A stretch of DNA of 16,132 bases. It comes from JBGTGT01 sp051439375. Its GTDB lineage: Bacteria; Cyanobacteriota; Cyanobacteriia; Cyanobacteriales; Microcystaceae. The translations under genes were made by a program, and so were the position numbers. Shown in pieces: positions 7,034-13,920 of this stretch (position 1 is the first letter of the stretch; each line of letters begins with the position of its first letter). Below the pieces are notes generated by a model. That model was not told the DNA's origin, did no database searches, and worked only from the letters and a program-made list of their open reading frames with translations. The stretch spans positions 1-16,132 of the forward strand of contig JBFRWB010000146.1 of assembly GCA_051439375.1 (NCBI GenBank), written 5' to 3'.

Positions 7034-8335
7034 TTAAAATCGATAGTCAACTCCTGTTGTAAAGAAAAATTGTACTTTAGGGTTGGCTTCAAAAATGGTT
7101 TGGGTTCTATATCGAATAAACAAGCGATTGGTCAATGACCAACGTTGACTTAGGGGGACTTGGAGACGAGTATCGGAGGCAATAATGGTGTTTTCAGGGT
7201 CTCTAAGAGAGGGGGAAATGATAAAAACTTCTTGCAAAGTTACATTGCCTAGTTTAAACCCTCGCCCAATCAGGTTAATGGCTAATATTGGCTCAACTTG
7301 GTTTCGTCTTTCTTCAAAGGCGATATAGTCATATTCATAGCGAGAACCTAAGCCCAATTGAAGGTCTAGAAATTCTTTTGCTGATTCACCTCGCCAGAGA
7401 TTTAATCCTGCCCCAAGAACACCTGTCACGTCAATTGTTAAATCTTCATCATCATTGCGAGAGGAATAAAGATCCTGATTAGTTACGATAAAGCCATCGG
7501 TGAAAAAGTTCCACTTTTCGTCAAAATGATGACGGTAAATGGTGATGATTGTACCACTGGGACGATAATTATTAACGCTGCGACTACTATCAAAAGAAAC
7601 AGAGGCACTGCCATCAAAATAAATATCATCGGTCTGCCATTGTTTATAGTAAGTTGTATTGATTCCTAAAAACGCAGTGGTATCTCGAAAGGAGTTGATG
7701 TTTCCTGTTAGTCCAAATCTTAATTCTTTAGGTATTTCTTCAAATGGGAAAGAAGTCACAGACGGAGCAGTTTTTGTTATTAATTCTTGACTACGACTCA
7801 TTAACTGTTGTGATTTATACTCTAAACCGATACTTTGATAAGCAAGGGCTATTTCTAACAATAGTTCACTTTGTGTTTGAAAATCTTCTAAGGAATTAGT
7901 AAGTTTAGTTGCTAAGGTTAAAAGCTCATGGGCTTTATCTGGCTGATTAATTTGGGTATAATAGGGAGCAATATTAGTTAAAAGATCAACTTGAATCACT
8001 TTATTATCAAAACTTTCAGTAATTAAAACTCCTTGCTCTAAGTGTTCTTTTGCTGACTCAATGTTTCTTTTTTGAATGGCATTTCTAGCAAGATCAACTA
8101 ATCGGTTAACCTTTGCAGGAGAGTCTTCCATTTGATTAACTAGATTAATAATATCTGATAATTGAGGATCAGTCTCTTCTACTATCAATAATATATCTGA
8201 TGGGTTATGAGCATTCACTTGATCTGTGGAAGTTGGATGGAGATGGGGTAATAGTGGGGTTGAAATAGCCGATTTTTGATGACTAATAAGAGCAAATAAA
8301 CTAAGAAAACAAGAAACCCAGATTATTGATGCCAT
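7034..8335 (-). CDS. TPR-containing outer-membrane beta-barrel protein (DUF481-like)
   Basis: A 433-residue exported protein. Residues 1-25 form a hydrophobic signal peptide. Residues about 55-187 are alpha-helical, TPR-like repeats: RLVDLARNAIQKRNIESAKEHLEQ, then DLLTNIAPYYTQINQPDKAHELL, then ELLLEIALAYQSIGLEYKSQQLM. From about 205 to the end, alternating aromatic and polar strands (FGLTGNINSF, YFDGSASVSFDSS, TIITIYRHHF, WNFFTDGFIVTN, LQLGLGSRYEY, WSLTNRLFIRYRTQ) form a predicted beta-barrel of the DUF481 or salt-induced outer-membrane protein type. The last residue is Phe in VDYRF, the classic C-terminal signal for barrel insertion by the BAM machinery. A helical repeat domain in front of the barrel could sit in the periplasm as a docking platform. 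The domain layout is well supported, the transported substrate is unknown. Confidence 0.8.
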   Translation of the reverse strand: MASIIWVSCFLSLFALISHQKSAISTPLLPHLHPTSTDQVNAHNPSDILLIVEETDPQLSDIINLVNQMEDSPAKVNRLVDLARNAIQKRNIESAKEHLEQGVLITESFDNKVIQVDLLTNIAPYYTQINQPDKAHELLTLATKLTNSLEDFQTQSELLLEIALAYQSIGLEYKSQQLMSRSQELITKTAPSVTSFPFEEIPKELRFGLTGNINSFRDTTAFLGINTTYYKQWQTDDIYFDGSASVSFDSSRSVNNYRPSGTIITIYRHHFDEKWNFFTDGFIVTNQDLYSSRNDDEDLTIDVTGVLGAGLNLWRGESAKEFLDLQLGLGSRYEYDYIAFEERRNQVEPILAINLIGRGFKLGNVTLQEVFIISPSLRDPENTIIASDTRLQVPLSQRWSLTNRLFIRYRTQTIFEANPKVQFFFTTGVDYRF

Positions 8336-8377
8336 TAAGATAAAACTGATCTAAATTTTGGTACTTTTTATAAGTAT

Positions 8378-8405
8378 AAGGGCGCAAGGTCTTTCCTGCA
8401 CCCTT
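8378..8405 (-). terminator. Hairpin terminator after pyruvate kinase
   Basis: On the minus strand AAGGGTGCAGG pairs with CCTTGCGCCCTT around a short loop (one mismatch and a small bulge), beginning 34 nt after the pyruvate kinase stop. The following ATACTTAT is only a weak U tract. The placement and stem make an intrinsic terminator likely. Confidence 0.6.
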
Positions 8406-8438
8406 CAAGAATCAATCAAGTAACAACGATTAACGATT

Positions 8439-9863
8439 CTATAGGTCTCCTATGGTGTGAATATCAAGATAACTGGTAGTATGAGCTTTCTTATAAGGAT
8501 AACCCCCAAGAATTAAGATTTTATCCCCCTTATTAGCCCAATCTCGATTTAAAAGAATCTTCTCTACCTGTTTCATTACCCCTTCAAAAGTAATTTGTTC
8601 TTCGGTAAAGAGGACAGGACGAACGCCCCAAACTAGATTAAGACGGTGATAAACCTCGATAGACGGCGTTAGGGCAATAACAGGTACACTAGGTCGCTCT
8701 GCGGCAGCTAATTTAGCAGAATGCCCTGTTTCTGTAAACGCTACGATACATTGAAGGTCAATAATTTGATCAACTGCGTTTAAGGCTTCTGCAAGGGCGT
8801 GGGCTTTATCGCTATTGCGGGGGGTATAATTAGGAAAAGTGGCTGTTTCTTCAATATCCTTGGCAATACTGGCTAACATGGCCACAGCTTCTATAGGATA
8901 GTCTCCAACGGCTGATTCCCCTGATAGCATAACCGCATCTGTTCCGTCAATAATCGCATTAGCGACATCACTTGCTTCTGCACGAGTAGGACGGGGGTTC
9001 TGAATCATACTTTCTAACATCTGAGTTGCTGTGATGACAGGAACACCTTTTTGATTACAATTTTTAATCAGATATTTTTGAATCGCAGGGACTTTTTCGG
9101 GACGCATTTCTACACCTAAGTCACCCCGTGCAACCATAATAGCATCACATTCTTCTACAATACTTTCAAAGTTTTCAACGGCTTGTGGCTTTTCAATTTT
9201 AGCAAGGACAGGGGTATCTAATCCTTTATCGGCGATAAATTGTTTCAGTTCTTTAATATCATCTACTTTGCGAACAAAACTCAAGGAAATAATATCTACA
9301 CCTTGGGATAAACCAAAGGCTAAATCTTTTTTATCTTTCTCTGTCATGGAGGGTAAGCGAAGATTTAAACTGGGAAAGTTAACCCCTTTATGACTGGTTA
9401 AAATACCACCTTTGACAATCTGACAGATAACTTCTTGTCCTTGAACTTGTTGAACTTTTAACTCAAATAGACCATCATTTAATAAGACTTGAGTACCTGT
9501 TTCTGCTTCTTCTGCAACATAAGGATAGTCAATACCAACTGTGTTGGGTTCTTTTGTCCATTCTGCCATAGGAACAAGGGTTAACGATGCCCCTTCTATG
9601 AGTTTAATCCCTTCTGGTGGTAGTTCACCGACCCGAATTTTTGGCCCCTGCAAATCTTGTAAAATGGTTAGGGGTTGATCAAGTTCTTCTGATAAGCCTC
9701 TTAATAACTTAACCATTCGACCATGATCATCATAACTCCCGTGAGAAAAGTTTAAACGAGCAACACTTAACCCTGCTTTAAACATTTGACGCAATACTTC
9801 TGGGTTGTTACTAGCAGGTCCGATAGTGGCAACAATTTTAGTCCGAAAATTTAAGGGTTTCAT
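8439..9863 (-). CDS. pyk: Pyruvate kinase
   Basis: Catalyses phosphoenolpyruvate plus ADP to pyruvate plus ATP, the last step of glycolysis, in the cytoplasm. The ATG at 9863 gives 474 residues starting just before the conserved RTKIVATIGPASNN block; a TTG 24 nt upstream would add eight hydrophobic residues not expected in the family, although an AGAGGA lies 3 nt in front of it. Family motifs are complete: RLNFSHGSYDDH, the B domain (about 80-165), ISLSFVRKVDDI, the active-site AKIEKPQAVENF, MVARGDLGVE, ATQMLESM with NPRPTRAEASDVANAI, and DGTDAVMLSGESA. The C-terminal allosteric domain ends near residue 474, so this is the short form without the extra phosphohistidine domain found in some cyanobacterial pyruvate kinases. 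It is followed by a hairpin at 8378-8405 and separated from the next upstream gene by about 175 nt, suggesting a monocistronic unit. Confidence 0.97.
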   Translation of the reverse strand: MKPLNFRTKIVATIGPASNNPEVLRQMFKAGLSVARLNFSHGSYDDHGRMVKLLRGLSEELDQPLTILQDLQGPKIRVGELPPEGIKLIEGASLTLVPMAEWTKEPNTVGIDYPYVAEEAETGTQVLLNDGLFELKVQQVQGQEVICQIVKGGILTSHKGVNFPSLNLRLPSMTEKDKKDLAFGLSQGVDIISLSFVRKVDDIKELKQFIADKGLDTPVLAKIEKPQAVENFESIVEECDAIMVARGDLGVEMRPEKVPAIQKYLIKNCNQKGVPVITATQMLESMIQNPRPTRAEASDVANAIIDGTDAVMLSGESAVGDYPIEAVAMLASIAKDIEETATFPNYTPRNSDKAHALAEALNAVDQIIDLQCIVAFTETGHSAKLAAAERPSVPVIALTPSIEVYHRLNLVWGVRPVLFTEEQITFEGVMKQVEKILLNRDWANKGDKILILGGYPYKKAHTTSYLDIHTIGDL

Positions 9864-9976
9864 AAATAATAGTAGGTAACAAAACAATATTCCTCTAAAA
9901 TTGCCTCAAGGGTGAATAGACAATTTTGGTGATCATTTTAAAACATTATTGTCAATCTTGGTACAGTATCAATATA

Positions 9977-10000
9977 AAAGATAAATCAAGAATTATCTTT
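9977..10000. promoter_or_regulatory. Palindrome in the pyruvate kinase upstream region
   Basis: AAAGATAA (9977-9984) and TTATCTTT (9993-10000) are perfect inverted copies separated by 8 nt. The site is 114 nt upstream of the pyruvate kinase ATG and 39 nt after the preceding gene's stop. It could be a dimeric repressor or activator site, or an AT-rich stem without a U tract. Confidence 0.35.
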
Positions 10001-10038
10001 ACTTTTGTCCAACTAAATTTTAACCAAAGCTTAATCAG

Positions 10039-11271
10039 TTATATAAGAACAGATTGAATTAACCTTGCTAACCGCATAGATGCACCAGTTTCTCCTCGAA
10101 CTTCCTGTAAATTATCGCTTATTTCTTTTAATTGTTCGGGATTTCCTAAATAATTTAAAACCTTTTGAGCAACAAATTCTGGGGTTAATTCTCCTACTAA
10201 TTCGGGAACAATTTCTCTTTTAGCCCAAATATTTGGCCATGCGAATAATTTACCTTGTTTAATAATAATACCATTGATAATTTTAGCGATCGCAGATCCT
10301 AATAAGGGAACACGGGTTACAATTCCCCCTATTCCATCCCAGCTTTTCATGGCGTCTAATTGTTGTGTGGGGAGTAAAACAATCATGGGGATACCTAATG
10401 CCCCTAATTCGGCTGTATTTGCGCCCACTGTTGTTAAAACGATAGAACAGCGACACAAACTCTCATAAGCAGGATAATCAGTGATTAATTTTATTTTCGT
10501 ATTGTTAGAGGTTTTTAAATAAAACGTCTCTTTTTCTTGGGCTAAAATGCCAGATTGCCAGCCCGTTTTTTCAATAATGACATTATACTTAGGATCAGCA
10601 TAATTTGCTAGTCCTTGAAGGGTTAAAGTTGGGGCTAACGGTACAATAAAATCAAGATGGGGGGCTTGTTTAGCTAATATATCAGTAATTGATAACAGAA
10701 AAGGAACACCTTGGATTAATTTATTGGGTTTTGAACCGGGCATAAAGCCGATTATTGGGTTTTCTAAGGGTTTTTCAGAGGATAAATAAGGAACATCTGT
10801 CATCAGATCCCCAATTACTTCGCATTTATGCTGATAAGCCTTCGGAACTTTATTTTTAACCGCCTCATTTCTAACGCCAAAGCTATCCACCCAACGATAC
10901 CACCGTGCGTCCCATTCTGCATAGGTGACAATTTTGTAACCGAGACGTTTCCCAATGATGACGGAGAATGCTTGATCTCCTCCTAAAAAGAGAACGACTC
11001 CCTGAGACGACCACTCCCAATTTTCTGCCGTTTTTCCCCATAATAGGGTTGAAAAAAAGTTTTCGCACCCTTGTACTCTGTTAATCTCAGGATAGCTATT
11101 TGCGATCACAGCTTCTTTTCCCGTTGCATTGGGACAAGGGGACAAAATTACAGAGATTCGCAGATTTTCGGCATCATTTGGCCAAATTTGTCGTAATGCT
11201 TTGACGACTGGCCGAACCCAAGTGGTAATTTCACCGGGACCATTGGAAAGAATTAAAAGATCAAAGATCAT
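10039..11271 (-). CDS. Lipid-A-disaccharide synthase-related protein (LpxB-like glycosyltransferase fold)
   Basis: A 410-residue protein of the cyanobacterial 'lipid-A-disaccharide synthase-related' family (GT-B fold). It begins FDLLILSNGPGEITTWVRPV (residues 3-22), where the NGPGE loop replaces the GE(x)SG loop of LpxB. It continues with SVILSPCPNATGKEA, VVLFLGGDQAFSVIIGKRLGYK (91-112), YAEWDARWYRWVDSFGVRNE, IIGFMPGSKPNKL, DYPAYESLCRCSIVLTTVGANTAELGALGIPMIVLLP and a C-terminal helix pair ending GETGASMRLARLIQ. There is no signal peptide or long membrane segment, so it is probably cytoplasmic or membrane-peripheral. True LpxB transfers UDP-diacylglucosamine; the acceptor here is not known. 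Other lipid A genes do not flank it. A minus-strand TATAAT at 11314-11319 with a weak -35 could be its promoter. Confidence 0.85.
   Translation of the reverse strand: MIFDLLILSNGPGEITTWVRPVVKALRQIWPNDAENLRISVILSPCPNATGKEAVIANSYPEINRVQGCENFFSTLLWGKTAENWEWSSQGVVLFLGGDQAFSVIIGKRLGYKIVTYAEWDARWYRWVDSFGVRNEAVKNKVPKAYQHKCEVIGDLMTDVPYLSSEKPLENPIIGFMPGSKPNKLIQGVPFLLSITDILAKQAPHLDFIVPLAPTLTLQGLANYADPKYNVIIEKTGWQSGILAQEKETFYLKTSNNTKIKLITDYPAYESLCRCSIVLTTVGANTAELGALGIPMIVLLPTQQLDAMKSWDGIGGIVTRVPLLGSAIAKIINGIIIKQGKLFAWPNIWAKREIVPELVGELTPEFVAQKVLNYLGNPEQLKEISDNLQEVRGETGASMRLARLIQSVLI
10286..10293. other. HIP1 octamer
   Basis: Second GCGATCGC copy, inside the LpxB-related gene. Confidence 0.95.
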
Positions 11272-11313
11272 AAGAATTTAGAATTTGCGAATTACCTCTA
11301 TCTAAAGTTGAAC

Positions 11314-11319
11314 ATTATA
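11314..11319 (-). promoter_or_regulatory. Perfect -10 box in front of the LpxB-related gene
   Basis: Minus-strand TATAAT, 43 nt upstream of the ATG at 11271, inside a 60-nt gap. No good -35 lies 16-18 bp away; the only TTGACA is 3 nt upstream of the box, too close to act with it. Confidence 0.3.
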
Positions 11320-11331
11320 AATTGTCAATTA

Positions 11332-12228
11332 TTATCGGTTATTTTCTAACCAATAGAACAAATCATTTTCTGTCTGGAAATCGAGTAATGCTTCTCCTAA
11401 ATTCTCTAAATCTTCTACAGATAACCCTTGAATTTGTTGACATAATTGAGAAGATACTCCTCCAAGACAACGATTTAATAAACGAAGAATAAGAGTTGCT
11501 TCTCCTTCTTGTCGGCCTTCCTGTCGGCCTTCCTGTCGGCCTTCCTGTCGGCCTTCCTGTCGGCCTTCTTGTCGGCCTTCTTGTCGGCCTCTCTGTAAAG
11601 CATTGTTTTCAATCTCTTGATAGATAACAGATTCTTTCATGATGTCCTCTCTTAATAAGCGTTTGATGATCTCTTTGTTTAATAATAAACCAGCTAAGAT
11701 CGCAGTGGAAGCAGAAACATTACTTTGTTCTCGACGGTTGTTAATTCCCTCAATTTGCTGTCCAATTTCTCTGAGTAGGTTTTCTCGATTATCGGTTTGA
11801 CTGAGAATTGCAAAAGGAAACAAACCGGGACTTTGTAATAATTGGTCAGAGGGAATTTCCCATAAGCGAATGATATTAAATTCGTGATAAGTTCTTCCTC
11901 TTCGATAATAATCCTGACTCACTAAAGGGGATGAACTTTTTCGCAAATAAATAACCACTTGATAGATTTCTTTGTCTTCATAGCGTCGATAGAGTCTCAT
12001 TGCATAATCTAACATGCGATAGGGAACGTCATCTTTGGGGTCAGTTTGAAACTCTATATGTAAAATTAGGTCTTCTGACTCTAAAAAGATGACACTATCT
12101 GCTCTTATCGGTTCTAATGATAACTCAGATGGCTCAATTTCGGTGAATTCTAAGGGTTGTCCTAATAACCAGACTGCTATTTCTCTGGAATATTCAGCAG
12201 CAATGAATTTGCAGGTGGAATCGTACAT
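11332..12228 (-). CDS. Rpn-family PD-(D/E)XK nuclease-like protein with (RQEG)n repeat
   Basis: A 298-residue protein of the recombination-promoting-nuclease / putative transposase (Rpn) family, abundant in cyanobacteria. The N-terminal core carries Asp44 (RADSVIFLE) and Glu59-Phe-Gln61 (LILHIEFQTDP), the D...E-x-Q version of the PD-(D/E)XK site seen in these proteins, then VPYRMLDYAMRLYRRYEDKEIYQVVIYL (68-95). A spacer leads to seven perfect tandem Arg-Gln-Glu-Gly units (about 212-240) encoded by a 12-bp minisatellite. The C-terminal block LILRLLNRCLGGVSSQLCQQIQGLSVEDLENLGEALLDFQTENDLFYWLE resembles the DUF4351 tail found on many family members. Rpn proteins have been linked to DNA cleavage and recombination in E. 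coli; the role here is inferred from family. A good minus-strand promoter lies 23 nt upstream. No transposon ends are seen. Confidence 0.88.
   Translation of the reverse strand: MYDSTCKFIAAEYSREIAVWLLGQPLEFTEIEPSELSLEPIRADSVIFLESEDLILHIEFQTDPKDDVPYRMLDYAMRLYRRYEDKEIYQVVIYLRKSSSPLVSQDYYRRGRTYHEFNIIRLWEIPSDQLLQSPGLFPFAILSQTDNRENLLREIGQQIEGINNRREQSNVSASTAILAGLLLNKEIIKRLLREDIMKESVIYQEIENNALQRGRQEGRQEGRQEGRQEGRQEGRQEGRQEGEATLILRLLNRCLGGVSSQLCQQIQGLSVEDLENLGEALLDFQTENDLFYWLENNR
11505..11588 (-). repeat. 12-bp tandem repeat (seven units) in the Rpn-family gene
   Basis: Seven head-to-tail units of cttcYtgtcggc (plus strand), each encoding Arg-Gln-Glu-Gly on the minus strand. Units differ only at one synonymous site (Gln CAA or CAG); along the gene they read CAA, CAA, CAG x4, CAA. 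The unit length keeps the frame, so copy number can change without breaking the gene. Confidence 0.97.
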
Positions 12229-12250
12229 TAAGTTAAGGGTTTAATTGGTC

Positions 12251-12279
12251 GTTATATTTAATTAGCAATAGATTTTCAA
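12251..12279 (-). promoter_or_regulatory. Sigma70-type promoter for the Rpn-family gene
   Basis: Minus-strand TTGAAA (12274-12279) and TATAAC (12251-12256) are separated by exactly 17 bp. Transcription would start near 12244, about 16 nt upstream of the ATG at 12228. Both hexamers match consensus at five of six positions. Confidence 0.5.
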
Positions 12280-12329
12280 GTTTATTTTAGCTTAAATCAT
12301 AAATTGAATCAATAATTTTTTCTATTTGC

Positions 12330-12357
12330 TTATTTATTACTTATTATTTATTACTTA
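12330..12357 (+). repeat. Perfect tandem duplication of a 14-bp AT-rich unit
   Basis: TTATTTATTACTTA occurs twice, head to tail, between the divergent Rpn-family and fumarase genes. The unit is itself made of two related heptamers (TTATTTA TTACTTA), like cyanobacterial short tandemly repeated repeats. It lies 64 nt upstream of the fumarase start, in the probable promoter region. Confidence 0.85.
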
Positions 12358-12421
12358 AAGCCGAAGGGTTTTAATAATGGATAATAGATGCTGAACACAG
12401 AATAAAGAGTGACTCATTCAG

Positions 12422-13828
12422 ATGATGAATACTAACCCCACTTCTCCCTCTCGTAACGAAACCGATAGTATGGGTGTGATCGTAGTAAAAAGCGATCGCT
12501 ACTGGGGCGCACAAACCCAACGATCTTTGAAATATTTCGCGATTGGTGATGATATAATGCCCAGAGAAATGATTCGTGCTTTGGGTATTCTTAAAAAGGC
12601 GGCCGCACTAACAAATAAGGATATTGGTAAGCTAGATGAAGAAAAAGCCCAATTAATTGCCCAAGCTGCCGATGAAGTGATTTCTGGTCAATTAGATGAC
12701 CATTTTCCCCTAAGAATTTGGCAAACGGGAAGCGGAACACAGACCAATATGAATACAAATGAAGTGATTGCGAATCGTGCGATCGAAGTGTCTGGGGGCA
12801 AATTAGGCAGTAAAACGCCGATTCATCCCAATGATCACGTTAATATGTCCCAATCTTCCAATGATACCTTCCCTACAGCCATGCACATTGCAGCGACGGA
12901 ACAAATTATTCATCGTTTGCTTCCAATGGTGCAGAAATTACGGGACGCATTAGCCCAAAAATCAGAAGACTTTAAGAATATTGTGAAGATTGGACGGACA
13001 CATCTTATGGATGCTGTTCCCCTTACCTTGGGACAGGAATTCTCTGGTTATGTGAGTCAATTAGATAAGGACTTAAGCCGATTAAATGCCATTTTACCCG
13101 ACTTATACGAATTAGCGTTAGGGGGAACGGCTGTGGGGACGGGATTAAATACTCATGGTCAATTCGCCGAAAAATCAGCTAAAATCATCGCTGAGATAAC
13201 CGATTTACCCTTTATCTCTGCTAATAACAAGTTTGCTGCCCTCGCTGCCCATGATAGTATTGTAATGGCCAGTGGTGCATTGAAAACCTTAGCCGCTTCC
13301 CTGATGAAAATTGCCAATGATCTACGTTGGTTAGGATCTGGCCCCCGTTGCGGACTCGGAGAGTTAAATTTACCTGCAAATGAACCGGGATCGTCTATTA
13401 TGCCAGGTAAAGTAAATCCGACGCAGTGTGAAGCGATGACAATGGTATGTGTGCAAGTGATAGGAAATGATGCAACCATTGGTTTTGCGGGAAGTCAGGG
13501 CAATTTTGAGCTAAATGTGTTTAAACCCATGATGATTTTTAATCTTTTGAACTCTATTCGTTTGTTAGCGGATGCTTGTTCGTCTTTTACAGATTATTTG
13601 GTGGTGGGAATTGAACCCAACCTAGATCGTATTGAGCAATTAGTTAATGAGTCTTTGATGTTAGTGACGGCGTTAAATCCTCATATTGGTTATGATAACG
13701 CAGCAAAAGTGGCTAAGAAAGCTTATTTAGAGCATAAAACGCTGAAAGCGGCTTGTCTTGAGTTAGGGTTATTAACAGAAGCAGAATTTGAACAGTGGGT
13801 ACGTCCCGAAGAAATGACCCATCCTTAA
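12422..13828 (+). CDS. fumC: Fumarate hydratase, class II
   Basis: Interconverts fumarate and L-malate in the TCA cycle; a soluble homotetramer of the fumarase/aspartase superfamily without an iron-sulfur cluster. At 468 residues it matches the usual length. Key blocks are present: DRYWGAQTQRSL (25-36), RIWQTGSGTQTNMNTNEVIANRA (98-120), PNDHVNMSQSSNDTFPTAMH (136-155), the catalytic-base region IGRTHLMDAVPLTLGQEFSGY with His194, and the superfamily signature GSSIMPGKVNPTQCEAM (323-339) with the catalytic serine loop at 324-325. It could be confused with aspartase or argininosuccinate lyase, but the GRTHLMDAVP and WQTGSGTQTNMN blocks favour fumarase. Two ATGs (12422, 12425) are both usable. It stands alone, ending convergent with the pnt operon across a shared hairpin. 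Confidence 0.96.
   Translation: MMNTNPTSPSRNETDSMGVIVVKSDRYWGAQTQRSLKYFAIGDDIMPREMIRALGILKKAAALTNKDIGKLDEEKAQLIAQAADEVISGQLDDHFPLRIWQTGSGTQTNMNTNEVIANRAIEVSGGKLGSKTPIHPNDHVNMSQSSNDTFPTAMHIAATEQIIHRLLPMVQKLRDALAQKSEDFKNIVKIGRTHLMDAVPLTLGQEFSGYVSQLDKDLSRLNAILPDLYELALGGTAVGTGLNTHGQFAEKSAKIIAEITDLPFISANNKFAALAAHDSIVMASGALKTLAASLMKIANDLRWLGSGPRCGLGELNLPANEPGSSIMPGKVNPTQCEAMTMVCVQVIGNDATIGFAGSQGNFELNVFKPMMIFNLLNSIRLLADACSSFTDYLVVGIEPNLDRIEQLVNESLMLVTALNPHIGYDNAAKVAKKAYLEHKTLKAACLELGLLTEAEFEQWVRPEEMTHP
12492..12499. other. HIP1 octamer
   Basis: Third GCGATCGC copy, inside fumC near codons 24-26. Confidence 0.95.
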
Positions 13829-13879
13829 AAGATTCTCACAATTTGGTGCGTTACAGTTGGCTGAATTAATAACAAAAAA

Positions 13880-13896
13880 GGTGGGCAAAGCCCACC
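13880..13896 (-). terminator. Intrinsic terminator for the pnt operon (also between convergent genes)
   Basis: GGTGGGC-AAA-GCCCACC is a perfect 7-bp GC-rich stem with a 3-nt loop. On the minus strand it is followed by six T (13874-13879), the classic intrinsic form, 25 nt past the pntB stop. On the plus strand, after fumC, it is followed by CTATAAT and is less convincing. Confidence 0.85.
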
Positions 13897-13920
13897 CTAT
13901 AATCAATTATAATTCAACCC

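Noticed and set aside
9864..9887. TTG start for pyruvate kinase eight codons upstream
   Set aside because: The added residues are hydrophobic and not expected at the N-terminus of the family; the ATG places the conserved RTKIVATIGPAS block at the usual distance.
11505..11588. CRISPR array
   Set aside because: The units are contiguous 12-mers without spacers, and they code in frame for RQEG inside a conserved gene.
13841..13870. TTTGGTGCGTTACAG as the edge of a cyanobacterial dispersed element
   Set aside because: Only one short end-like string is visible and no matching inverted end was found nearby.
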